Assembly (NCBI GenBank): GCA_039030335.1
Contig: JBCCEJ010000008.1
Location: 53,969 to 117,968 of the forward strand
DNA length: 64,000 bases
Direction: 5' to 3'
Source of the DNA: JBCCEJ01 sp039030335
GTDB lineage: Bacteria > Pseudomonadota > Gammaproteobacteria > HK1
Position 1 is the stretch's first letter. Every line of letters begins with the position of its first letter. Of this stretch, positions 34,363 to 43,118 are shown piece by piece. The notes below the pieces were generated by a model that saw only the letters and a list, made by a program, of their open reading frames with translations, searched no databases and was not told where the DNA came from. A program made the position numbers and the translations under genes.

Positions 34363-34547
34363 GAGCTGCGCAACACCGGACCGGACGAAGGTGCGGTTAG
34401 ACCAGCGGATGCGGGGGTGGGGAGGATCACCGGAACATCATAACGTATCGCCCGGCGGGTATACCGATTCCCAGGTGAACGAGGCAAGGCTTTGGAAAGG
34501 CGCCGGCGGCGTGAGTGCGCGAGCGCGAGGTGCATCCGCCCGGGCCG

Positions 34548-37145
34548 TCATCTACGCTTTTCGACCCGGTCGACGGCACGTGCAAAATCCGCAGCCGTCA
34601 TGGGCCGCCGATCTCTGTCAGCTGCCAGCACATGCGCAAAAAATTCCCGCAGCTCCACATCCTCAACAGGCAGCATCGCCTCGGTCTCCAGCGTCCAACC
34701 CTGCGCGATCGAGGCGTAGGATTCCTCGGCCGAGGGCCTTTCGAACGGATGCCGCCCACAGTAGATCTCGAACAAGACGACCGCCAGCGACCAGAGATCG
34801 TGTCCGGGTTCCGGGCGCGCGTCGGTGAATGCCTCGGGCGCCATATACAGCGGCGTGCCGGCGGGGCCGCTAAGGCGCATCTCACCCCCTCCCGCCGCGC
34901 CACGGTCGCCCGTTATTCGCGCGAGCCCGAAATCGAGCAGCTTCGGCGTATCTGTATCCGTGAATCCGATATTGGTCGGCTTGATGTCCCGGTGGAGAAT
35001 GCCGGCACCGTGTGTGCGGTCGAGTAATCTGGCGAGCGTGGCGGCGAGCACGAGCATCTCGTCACAGCTGAGCGGGCCGTCAGCCAGTTGCTCCGCCAGC
35101 GTGCCGCCGGCCAGGTATTCAAGCACCAGAATCGGAAAGCCGTGCCACATCTCGGCACCGTGGATGATGGCGAGATTCGGATCGGTTATCGCCGCCATCG
35201 CGCGGGCCTCACGGCGTAGCCGCTGCGTATCCTCGGGCGTGGTTCTCGGCAACGTCTTCAACGCAACTTTCCGATCCAGGGACACATCGTCGGCGAGGTA
35301 AACGACGCCCATCGCGCCAGCGCCGAGCCGCCGTCTCACCACGAACTTGTTGAGGAGTTTCTCGGGCAGTACGGCTGGGCGTAGCGCACCGCCACAACTG
35401 GGGCAGCTATCAGCGCCCTCGCTTTGAATCCGGCCGCACTGTGTGCACTCGAGAGCCGGTGCGTCGTCCGACGCCGTCATATCGGAAAAACCAGACGACT
35501 CACGCATGAGTCGAGACTCGAGACCGGCTCCAGCCGCGCCCGTCAGAGCGGCGAGCAAAGCATGGTCGTCGGCGCTGTAATCGAGTTCACTTCGTTTCGG
35601 ACCCAGCACCACTACGCCAACCAGACCGAGCGATGAATCCGGCGTTGCGCTCGGTAACGGCAACACCAGTGCCGCGCCCGCATCTGCCAGCCAGATGCGG
35701 TCAGCGGCCGAGAGGGCCCGCACCTTGTCATTGGGCTTAAGCAGATCGACCAGTAACGGATCCTGAGTACCGGCTAACAACGTTGTCAGACCGGAACCAT
35801 CGACCAGTCTGCGTATCGCGCCGGCCAGCGGCTGATAGCCTCGACCGTCTACCTCGCGAGCCGCCAATCCGATCGACTCCGGATGCAATGCTCGTTCGAT
35901 CGCAGCTGTGAGGATTCCGACGAGATCAGAAGTACTGGCCGCGGCACGCATCGCGGCGGCGGCTTCGGAAAAGATCCTCGATGCGTCGTGAGCCTCACGA
36001 AAAAACAGCCTGTCGACTAGTGGGCGTACTCTCTGCCGGATGGCCAGCGCCACTATTCCCGCAACTAGGAGAGTCAAGGCGTAGGCCGCGTCTTCTTCAA
36101 CCAACAGTTGCGCTATGGGTAATTCGCGGCGCTCGAACAACAGCGCGATCAATAACCCGAACGGCATCAAGAGCAGCAGCGTCGCGATAGCACGCGCAAG
36201 CCAGTACTGAGCAGCCTGGCGCAACAATACGAACACGCCAAGGATATGTTGCACCGTTACGGAGTACGCCGTGATCGCCGCCATGCCCAGCAGGGCCAGC
36301 AGGTTGACGGGGAGCACAACCGTGCGAAATGTGTCGGTGTAGATAAATGACGCCAACGGCGGAACGAGCGCCGGCACTATCGCGATCGCAAGAGGCGGGA
36401 CGGCAGCGACGACAATCCCGATCGCGAACAGCCTGATACGGCGACGCTCATCCTCTGGCGACCGACGCAACCGCACCAGGATAAAAGGTACGACCGGCGC
36501 TATCGGCCCAAAGACCAGTGCCCAATAAACACTCGTTGGATGATTCGCATCGAGCGTTGCCAATGGACCAAGTTCCGGCGCCGCGCCGCACCAGGCACGG
36601 AAAGCACCCAGCGTCGGGCTAACGGCGATCGCCGCATTCGCAACTATCAGGATCCCGCCCATCACCCACAGCGATGCGATCCAGATATTCAGCGCGCGCG
36701 CGTTCCTTGGACTGACCAGCGCACGGGGAAAATCGCGGAAGAACAACCAGACGACAGCTGGCAGGAAGGCACCGAGTTTCAGGGCACCGACAGTGTCCGT
36801 TATCCACGTCATGCCATCGGGCAAGACACTCGACAACGCCGGCATCGGGGGCTGCGCGTAAAACCCGGCGACGAGCAGGAACATCAGGCCGAGAAATCGC
36901 ACCCGCGGTTCCATACGCCCTCTGGCTACGAGCCGTATCCCGAACCCGGCGAAGGTGAGCGTGACAATCGCCCGGTGCCAGTCCTGAACCTGCGTGCGCT
37001 GGCACCATTCGGCACCGGCCGATGACGCTGCCAACGCCGCCAGGCCAAAAGCGATGACGGCCACGGCAAGCGCGGCGATAACGCGAAGGCACGCGTCCCA
37101 CACTTTCGGCCACGTCACTAACGGCATTGCCGGCGACCCTACCAC
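34548..37145 (-). CDS. Membrane-anchored Ser/Thr protein kinase with GAF-like and zinc-ribbon domains
   Basis: The 865-residue protein begins with a membrane domain of about 10 helices (residues 20-370), followed by a GAF-like region (about 390-545). A zinc ribbon comes next (Cys567-x2-Cys570 and Cys581-x2-Cys584), then a complete Hanks kinase domain (600-865). Kinase motifs are GAGAMGVV (608-615), Lys630 in VALK, HRDIKPTN with Asp720, DFG at 738-740 and MAPEAF. The layout matches sensory membrane N-termini of bacterial histidine kinases or LuxR-like regulators, here joined to a Ser/Thr kinase. The start is GTG at 37145 or the ATG at 37127. It is divergent from a nucleotide cyclase gene with a 208-bp gap, suggesting linked signalling. 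Confidence 0.9.
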   Translation of the reverse strand: MVGSPAMPLVTWPKVWDACLRVIAALAVAVIAFGLAALAASSAGAEWCQRTQVQDWHRAIVTLTFAGFGIRLVARGRMEPRVRFLGLMFLLVAGFYAQPPMPALSSVLPDGMTWITDTVGALKLGAFLPAVVWLFFRDFPRALVSPRNARALNIWIASLWVMGGILIVANAAIAVSPTLGAFRAWCGAAPELGPLATLDANHPTSVYWALVFGPIAPVVPFILVRLRRSPEDERRRIRLFAIGIVVAAVPPLAIAIVPALVPPLASFIYTDTFRTVVLPVNLLALLGMAAITAYSVTVQHILGVFVLLRQAAQYWLARAIATLLLLMPFGLLIALLFERRELPIAQLLVEEDAAYALTLLVAGIVALAIRQRVRPLVDRLFFREAHDASRIFSEAAAAMRAAASTSDLVGILTAAIERALHPESIGLAAREVDGRGYQPLAGAIRRLVDGSGLTTLLAGTQDPLLVDLLKPNDKVRALSAADRIWLADAGAALVLPLPSATPDSSLGLVGVVVLGPKRSELDYSADDHALLAALTGAAGAGLESRLMRESSGFSDMTASDDAPALECTQCGRIQSEGADSCPSCGGALRPAVLPEKLLNKFVVRRRLGAGAMGVVYLADDVSLDRKVALKTLPRTTPEDTQRLRREARAMAAITDPNLAIIHGAEMWHGFPILVLEYLAGGTLAEQLADGPLSCDEMLVLAATLARLLDRTHGAGILHRDIKPTNIGFTDTDTPKLLDFGLARITGDRGAAGGGEMRLSGPAGTPLYMAPEAFTDARPEPGHDLWSLAVVLFEIYCGRHPFERPSAEESYASIAQGWTLETEAMLPVEDVELREFFAHVLAADRDRRPMTAADFARAVDRVEKRR

Positions 37146-37353
37146 TCAACGTCGGTCAGCATCCGTGCCGTTCTTGTTCATCCGTGAGCGCGTCGGAAAA
37201 CTCTGTGCATGAGACACAACTAACCAACCGCTCGAACGTACTCTACTCGTGATAACTCGAAATGGCGACGAGACGAACCGTACGCATCAATCGCACACAC
37301 CGACTTGGCACGCTGCGAATATCAAGGCATTGTGCTTCAAGACGACTCTTACG

Positions 37354-37905
37354 ATGACGCAGGAGCAGACGGTCATGCCGACAACGCTTGCTGAATGGCT
37401 GGCGGCGTGTGGGGATCAGGCGGCCATCGCATTTACCGATGTGGTTGGTTCCACGCAGCTGCTGTTCGATCGGCAAACGATGGAATTCGAGAACCTGCTC
37501 GAAGCACACCGTGCGCAGGTCGAAGTCCTTACGCACGAGTTCGGTGGCCGCATCATCGAAATCACGAGCGATGCGACCTTCGCCGCGTTTCCGTCGGTTG
37601 CGCCGGCCTGCCGGTACGTACTCTCGCTGCATCAGGACTGTGGCTCACCTCAACTCGGTGTGCGTTGCGGTGTGCATATTGGCGCCGTGCAGGTCAGGGA
37701 CGGCATTCTGGTCGGCCGCAACGTTTACTACGCCGCGCGCGTACGTGATCACGGTTCCGGTGCAGAAGTCTGGCTGAGCGAAGAGGCGCGCGTCGCGGTA
37801 ACAGAAGAAGACCCCGCGTTCGCAGCGGGCTTGAGTTTCTCGCATCATGAAGTTTGCGATCTGAAAGGTGTCCCGGATCCGAAGACGCTGTGGCGAATCG
37901 TTTGA
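37354..37905 (+). CDS. Class III adenylate/guanylate cyclase catalytic domain protein
   Basis: The 183-residue protein is a stand-alone CHD domain. The first metal Asp29 lies in FTDVVGST and the second in TSDATFAAF (Asp73). The Asn-x5-Arg transition-state pair is Asn123 and Arg129 in GRNVYYAARV. The base-specifying lysine four residues before Asp73 is replaced by Glu69, and the Gly before Asp73 by Ser, so the nucleotide used, or even activity, is uncertain. It has no sensory domain. A longer N-terminus to 37249 is open but not conserved. It diverges from the kinase gene and precedes a Tat-exported protein gene. Confidence 0.87.
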   Translation: MTQEQTVMPTTLAEWLAACGDQAAIAFTDVVGSTQLLFDRQTMEFENLLEAHRAQVEVLTHEFGGRIIEITSDATFAAFPSVAPACRYVLSLHQDCGSPQLGVRCGVHIGAVQVRDGILVGRNVYYAARVRDHGSGAEVWLSEEARVAVTEEDPAFAAGLSFSHHEVCDLKGVPDPKTLWRIV

Positions 37906-38039
37906 GATGTGCACAATTTCGTAATGTGTCTCAGGCAGCCTCCGGACCGGAGAGGAACACCGTTCGTCTCCCATGAAATTTGTGCCTGAGTGTGTCAACG
38001 TGTCTGGGGCTCGATCTTGGTTGCCAGGAGAACTCGGAG

Positions 38040-38690
38040 ATGATTTCACGACGTGTTGCTCTTAAAGCCCTCGGTCTCGTGCCTGCGCTGGGCGCCGGTC
38101 AGGCAGCAGCCCAGGCATCGGTCTGTGACTCGATTCATCTGCCCAACAGGCCCAAGGGCATCCGGCAGATCATGAGGAAAGCAAAGATCTACGCGGACAC
38201 GGCCCGGCCCGGTTGGTGGACCCAAAATGCGACACGCGGTCTCAGCGGTGAGAAAAACTGCGAAAAGTATCGTCGTATTGCCATCGATACATGGAGCGCC
38301 TTCGTCCAGGGGGTGAAACATTTCGACAGCGAGAGCATTCCGCACAGAAATCTCCTGAAGGGAATCTTCAAGTCGATGGATGGCGGGGAGGAGACCAACA
38401 CCGGCGAGAAACTCGTCGACCGTCTCGAATCGTACGACCACCTGGACCCGTTCGACGGCAACATGACGAACTACACCTACGCAGAGCTGATGGGCTGTGC
38501 GTACATATGCGGATACGAAGCGGCCCGCGTCCAGTCAACGACGTCGAATCCACAACTCGTCACGCTTCGCAGCTACACCGAGGCATGGAAAACCGTTCAG
38601 GCCTCCGCGATTGCCGTCAGTGAGAGGCGCGCGCGCAAACAAGGATATGACGGTGAGCCCAAGGCGGTCGTTCTGGGTGGTGGCTGCTGA
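38040..38690 (+). CDS. Tat-exported protein of unknown function
   Basis: The 216-residue protein begins MISRRVALKALGLVPALG, a twin-arginine signal (SRRVALK) with a hydrophobic core and cleavage near AQA-SVC. The mature part is helical and contains five cysteines (Cys29, Cys80, Cys160, Cys164 and the C-terminal Cys216), with a GCAYICGYEAA pair that may form a disulfide or bind a cofactor. No family is recognised. The ATG at 38040 is preceded by AGGAG. It lies downstream of the cyclase on the same strand with a 134-bp gap. Tat export suggests folding or cofactor loading in the cytoplasm. Confidence 0.75.
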   Translation: MISRRVALKALGLVPALGAGQAAAQASVCDSIHLPNRPKGIRQIMRKAKIYADTARPGWWTQNATRGLSGEKNCEKYRRIAIDTWSAFVQGVKHFDSESIPHRNLLKGIFKSMDGGEETNTGEKLVDRLESYDHLDPFDGNMTNYTYAELMGCAYICGYEAARVQSTTSNPQLVTLRSYTEAWKTVQASAIAVSERRARKQGYDGEPKAVVLGGGC

Positions 38691-38872
38691 GCAGGCACAC
38701 TGAATCGACGGAACTGGTTGGCCGTTCCGACGCCCCGGAAAGCTCTGACGGGCGGTTTCGAACCGACTCCGCCTGAGTAATCCCGAGGCGACCGGGCACC
38801 CGATCCACGAGTGGCTTCACACGCCGCGCCGCGGTATCTTGCGCGCTGCTTCCAACCGGCACCGAGATCACC

Positions 38873-40270
38873 ATGTGGCACTCCGTTTACAGGCGCGACC
38901 GCGTAGTTGCCAACAAGCGCAACGCTTCGCACCCAGCGGTGCTGAAAAGATGTGCCAACCGACCCACCAGTCGCGTTGCATTAAGTCTGATCGGGGCGCT
39001 CCTCGGCGCCTGCCTGACGATGCTGACGCCGCCGGTCGCGGCCGACGAACCGCGATTATCAGCCTTCACCCCGAAACTCGTCGCACTGGAAGACTTTCTC
39101 TACGTCTGGACGAGTGGAGAGGAAGGCGTCGGCGATGGTCAGGACAAGCTGGTGACGATCGACGTCCGGCCGCAGTCCATCACCTTTACCAAGGTCATAC
39201 ACGTGCTGGCTGTGGGCCGCGGCAATGAGCCCGCCTCTCTGACCTTCTCCAGTAACCGGGGCGCGCTCTGGGCGACCGGCCTTGCCAGCGATCGGATCTT
39301 CATCTTCGACATTCTCAGCGACCCGTCGCAGCCACGTCTCAGCGCCGTGATCGATGACCTGCCGAAAGTCTCAGGTGGAATACGCGCACCGCACGCGATG
39401 TACGCGCTGCCCGGGCGCATGCTGGTCGCCGGGCTCGGCAATACAAGCGATGCAACTGCCCGCACCGGTATCGCCGAGTTCACCAGCGAAGGTCATCACG
39501 TGACCACCCACTGGGTACCCGCCGCGGATGACCTGCGCGGTGCGTTCCAGATAGGCCGGCATGCCGATGGCGCGGCGTTCGACCTGCAGGGGCTGGTACC
39601 GCTCAATCTGTTTCTCAGCACTTCATTCGACGGTCATCTGGCCGCGGCTGGAAACGCTCCGCCCGGCGGCGCCTCGGTTACCGTCTGGGACCTGTTCAGC
39701 CGTGAGCCGCTGCAGGTCTTCGACGTACCTGGCGGGCCCGGGCCGCTCGCCTGTCCACAAGGACCAGAGCAGACGTGGTGTTTCACCGTCGCCGTGGCGA
39801 CGGGTCACCTCTGGTTGCTCTACGCAGACGACGATGCGGTCTGGCAAGCCGAAGACCTCGGCCCCGTAGCCCGCGATATCGTCGTCGACCTGTCGCTTTC
39901 CGGAGACGGCGACGCGTTGTGGATTACCACGGGCCGGGATGGTCGCGTGCATCTCTACGACGTCACCAATCCGCAACGGCCGGTGCTGCGCTACAGCGCC
40001 CGCAGCCCGCATCAACTCGGCAGCGTCGTCCAGACGATGGACGGGACCCGGCTCTACTTCGGGTCCGCTTCGGTTACGGCCGGAACTTCTGCACCGCGAG
40101 CCCCGCATCACGTCACGGCGATGCAGTGGGATGGCGTACGCCTGCTGCCGAGGTTCAGTATCGACTTTCGCGCAGCCGGGCTCGGCCTGCCCAGACAAAT
40201 GCAACTTGGCAGCGTCGCCTTCAGCGCGGCGTTCAACGCGCTCGCGCGGTCTGTCGAGCAAAGCCAGTAA
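38873..40270 (+). CDS. Exported SBP56/methanethiol-oxidase-like beta-propeller protein
   Basis: The 465-residue protein aligns with selenium-binding protein 56 (methanethiol oxidase) over its full length: DKLVTIDVRPQSITFTKVIH, GLASDRIFIFDILSDPSQPRL, APHAMYALPG and LYDVTNPQRPVL. The family's metal-binding Cys pair after WNACSSCHG is missing; here the region reads NEPASLTFSSNRG, so copper-dependent thiol oxidation is doubtful. A hydrophobic stretch at 34-56 with LGAC looks like a Sec signal, possibly a lipoprotein, giving a periplasmic location. The first 30 residues are basic and could be cytoplasmic if the start is further downstream. It precedes the tautomerase-like gene by 34 bp. Confidence 0.82.
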   Translation: MWHSVYRRDRVVANKRNASHPAVLKRCANRPTSRVALSLIGALLGACLTMLTPPVAADEPRLSAFTPKLVALEDFLYVWTSGEEGVGDGQDKLVTIDVRPQSITFTKVIHVLAVGRGNEPASLTFSSNRGALWATGLASDRIFIFDILSDPSQPRLSAVIDDLPKVSGGIRAPHAMYALPGRMLVAGLGNTSDATARTGIAEFTSEGHHVTTHWVPAADDLRGAFQIGRHADGAAFDLQGLVPLNLFLSTSFDGHLAAAGNAPPGGASVTVWDLFSREPLQVFDVPGGPGPLACPQGPEQTWCFTVAVATGHLWLLYADDDAVWQAEDLGPVARDIVVDLSLSGDGDALWITTGRDGRVHLYDVTNPQRPVLRYSARSPHQLGSVVQTMDGTRLYFGSASVTAGTSAPRAPHHVTAMQWDGVRLLPRFSIDFRAAGLGLPRQMQLGSVAFSAAFNALARSVEQSQ

Positions 40271-40304
40271 CGCCGGCCACGCCAGGACATTCAAGGAGAG
40301 TCAC

Positions 40305-41405
40305 GTGCCGCAAGTTGGAATTCCCTATCTGTTCATGCGCGGCGGCACGTCGCGCGGCCCTTACTTTCGCCGGAGTGATCTGCCCGAAGACCTCGACCAT
40401 CTGGCCGAGGTACTGATCGCTGCTGTAGGGGCCGGTCACAGTCTCAACATCAACGGCATCGGTGGCGGCGCCGCCGTCACGACGAAAGTCGTCATGCTGT
40501 CCCGATCGGAACTGCCCAACGCCGATATCGACTACTTCTTCGCGCAGGTGGCCGTGGATGAACCGCTGGTCGATTACAAACCGACCTGCGGCAACATGCT
40601 GTCGGGCGTTGCCGCCGCCGCGGTGGAACTGGGTTTGATGCCGGCCGGCGACGCCGAGACCCGTGTGCGCATTCACGCGGTCAATACCGGCGCGCGGGTC
40701 GAAGCCGTTATCCAGACGCCCGGGGCGCAGCCCGAATACGACGGCGACACCGTGATCGACGGCGTGCCAGGTTCCGCCGCACCCGTGTTGCTGAATTTCC
40801 AGGATGTGGTTGGCAGCGTGACTGGCGCGCTGCTACCGACGGGCAATGCGCGCGACGTCATCGACGGCATCGAAGTGACCTGCATCGACGTTGCCATGCC
40901 GATGGTGATCGCCAAAGCGTCTGATTTCGGCCTGACCGGTTATGAAAGCCGCGATGAACTGGATGCCAACCGGGACTTCTACGCCCGCATGGAGCCGATG
41001 CGCATCGAGGCCGGACAACGGATGGGGATGGGCGACGTCTCGGAGTCGGTCACGCCAAAGTTTGGCCTGCTGGCGCCTCCGCGCGACGGCGGTGCGATAA
41101 CGGCGCGTTACTTCATGCCGTGGTCCTGCCACCCGACGATGGCCGTGACGGGGTCGCAGTGCCTCGCTTCGTGTCTGCTGACACCCGGCACGATCGCCGA
41201 TGGTATGTTCGCGGCGCCGAACGACAAGCCGACCCTGGTGCGCATCGAACACCCGAGCGGGCATATCGACGTGACAGTGGACTACGAACAGGGCGCGAGC
41301 GGCTTCCAACTCAATTCGGCTGGTCTGCTACGCACCGCGCGACTCATCGCGCGCGGCGAAGTCATGGTGCCTGCAAACGTCTGGGACGCTCAGAGCGGCG
41401 CTTGA
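40305..41405 (+). CDS. 4-oxalomesaconate tautomerase-like / PrpF-family isomerase
   Basis: The 366-residue protein has the PrpF/GalD signature IPYLFMRGGTSRGPYF at the N-terminus. DYKPTCGNMLSGVAAAAVELG contains the catalytic Cys, and INGIGGGAAVTTKV follows the usual GIGGG pattern. GalD converts 4-oxalomesaconate keto and enol forms in gallate breakdown; PrpF isomerises aconitate in propionate metabolism. The start is GTG at 40305 with AAGGAGAG upstream, so it is well supported. Neither acnD nor prpB, and neither ligJ nor ligA, is nearby, so the exact role is open. Confidence 0.88.
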   Translation: MPQVGIPYLFMRGGTSRGPYFRRSDLPEDLDHLAEVLIAAVGAGHSLNINGIGGGAAVTTKVVMLSRSELPNADIDYFFAQVAVDEPLVDYKPTCGNMLSGVAAAAVELGLMPAGDAETRVRIHAVNTGARVEAVIQTPGAQPEYDGDTVIDGVPGSAAPVLLNFQDVVGSVTGALLPTGNARDVIDGIEVTCIDVAMPMVIAKASDFGLTGYESRDELDANRDFYARMEPMRIEAGQRMGMGDVSESVTPKFGLLAPPRDGGAITARYFMPWSCHPTMAVTGSQCLASCLLTPGTIADGMFAAPNDKPTLVRIEHPSGHIDVTVDYEQGASGFQLNSAGLLRTARLIARGEVMVPANVWDAQSGA

Positions 41406-41721
41406 GGGCTCGCGCCGGCCTGGCCGAGGCGGCACGTACGGCCACGGGCATCAGCACTGGTGTTGGTAACACTGCGCCGGCGACGGCGCGCCGGATCCGC
41501 GCCCCTGCGTCGACCGGCACGGCGCCGAGCGCAGCGACGAACTCACCGGCCTTTGTGTAGAGCTTGTAGTAACCGACCATCGCCCCAGGGGCCAGCGCTT
41601 CGGCCCGCCGTCCCTGCGCAGAGCGTGACGCACGAATCGTCAGAGCGCGCAGCGTGACGTTCGCGCACGTCTGGTTCAACATGGTGACCTTCAACCAGCC
41701 ACCGCGCAGCCCCGGCCGCAT
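41362..41721 (-). CDS. Weak hypothetical frame antisense to the tautomerase end
   Basis: A 119-residue frame overlaps the last 44 bases of the tautomerase gene. Its central part (NQTCANVTLRALTIRAS, APGAMVGYYKLYTKAGEF) reads like a small beta-rich domain, but the C-terminal third is Arg/Ala-rich and random-looking. No Shine-Dalgarno is visible and the family is unknown. Otherwise the stretch 41406-41761 has no feature I can name. Confidence 0.2.
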   Translation of the reverse strand: MRPGLRGGWLKVTMLNQTCANVTLRALTIRASRSAQGRRAEALAPGAMVGYYKLYTKAGEFVAALGAVPVDAGARIRRAVAGAVLPTPVLMPVAVRAASARPARALKRRSERPRRLQAP

Positions 41722-41761
41722 CACCGGATCGGAGCGCGGTGCCAATCGTCAGGACATCGGC

Positions 41762-43009
41762 ATGAAAGTAGTCATCGTTGGCTGTGGAGTCGGCGGTCTG
41801 GCCCTCGCGCTGGCGCTGCGGCGTCAGGGCATCGACTTCACGGTGCTCGAACGCGCCCCTCGCCTCGAATTTGTCGGCGCCGGGATACAGCTGAGCCCCA
41901 ATGCGACCCGCGTGTTGGACTGGCTCGGCGTGCTCGAACATCTGGAACCGCAGATGGTGCGACCCGGGCGTCACCGGTTCATGGACTGGCAAAGCGGCGA
42001 CAGCCTGCTGACGACTCCGCTTGGTGACACGGTTGCGAGTGCGTTTGGGTCACCGTATGGCCACGCGCACCGCGCACACCTGCTGAAAGCGTTCGTGGCG
42101 GCCCTGGGTGACGAACCAGGGATCGAACTCGGTGTCGAGGTCGACCGGGTCGGACAGACCGGGACACATGCGTTCGCCGTACTGGCCGACGGACGGCGCG
42201 TGGAAGGCGACGTGCTGGTCGCGGCCGACGGCGTGCGCTCGCCGATCCGCGAAACGCTGTTCGCACCGGGCGCGCCGCGCCACTCCGGATGTATGGCCTG
42301 GCGGGGGCTTACTCCGGTCGACCGCGTGGCCGACCTCGGCTTCGAACGCGATTCGTATATCTGGATGGGCCCCGGGCGCAGCATGGTCATCTACTTCGTA
42401 GCTGGAGGCACTTTGCTGAACTGGATCGGCAGCGGCCCGTCTGACGGCGAAACCCGTGAAAGCTGGACAACGACCGCGAGTGTCGAAGCCGCGCTCGATG
42501 AATTCGCCGGCTGGCATCCGATGGTGCGCGGCCTCATCGAACGCAGCGAAGTACCCTACAAGTGGGCGCTCTACGACCGCGAGCCGCTCGAGCACTGGGT
42601 GGACGGGCGAATCGCGCTGACCGGCGACGCCGCCCACGCGATGCTGCCTTATCACGCACAAGGGGCCGCGCAATGTATCGAAGATGCCTGGGTGCTGGCA
42701 GGCGCGCTGGCACGCGACGCTGACGTCGCGAGCGGCCTCGCGCGCTACGAAGCGCTGCGCCGACCGCGCACGCGTCAGGTACAGGAAGCGTCCAGAGCCG
42801 CCGAGCGGCTGTTCCACCTGGCGGAGCCCGATGCGGTAGAGCGCCGCAACCGGCGGTTTGCGCAGGCGAGCGAGCAGCACGCCGAGCGGTTCCCGCCGGG
42901 CCAGGAGTGGCTGTACGCATACGACGCTGAAAGCGCCGTCGCCGGCACCGATGATGCATGGCAGCAAATGGCCTGGGGCAACGTCAATGCGGAGCGCGCG
43001 CACCGGTAG
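41762..43009 (+). CDS. FAD-dependent monooxygenase, salicylate hydroxylase-like
   Basis: The 415-residue class A flavoprotein has the FAD site GCGVGG (residues 8-13) with Glu30 (VLERAP), the central DGVRSPIRE, and GDAAHAMLPYHAQGAAQCIEDAWVL, where GDAAH is the second FAD motif and the AQGA helix is common to salicylate hydroxylase (NahG) relatives. It hydroxylates or oxidatively decarboxylates an aromatic acid with NAD(P)H and O2. The ATG at 41762 fits the family; the frame is open further upstream. It is followed 109 bp later by a flavin monooxygenase of another class. Confidence 0.92.
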   Translation: MKVVIVGCGVGGLALALALRRQGIDFTVLERAPRLEFVGAGIQLSPNATRVLDWLGVLEHLEPQMVRPGRHRFMDWQSGDSLLTTPLGDTVASAFGSPYGHAHRAHLLKAFVAALGDEPGIELGVEVDRVGQTGTHAFAVLADGRRVEGDVLVAADGVRSPIRETLFAPGAPRHSGCMAWRGLTPVDRVADLGFERDSYIWMGPGRSMVIYFVAGGTLLNWIGSGPSDGETRESWTTTASVEAALDEFAGWHPMVRGLIERSEVPYKWALYDREPLEHWVDGRIALTGDAAHAMLPYHAQGAAQCIEDAWVLAGALARDADVASGLARYEALRRPRTRQVQEASRAAERLFHLAEPDAVERRNRRFAQASEQHAERFPPGQEWLYAYDAESAVAGTDDAWQQMAWGNVNAERAHR

Positions 43010-43118
43010 CCCCCACGCCCAGACCATTCGGAGCTTGAAGCGCACGCAGGTCGCGCATCGCGGGGTTCAGGCGGCGCTGCTACGATGCCGCCTTTGAAGT
43101 TAAGCGCTATTGGAGCCC

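Noticed and set aside
37929..37990. Inverted repeat CTCAGGCA/TGCCTGAG before the Tat-exported protein gene
   Set aside because: Arms are only eight bases with a long spacer. This could arise by chance and has no further support as an operator.
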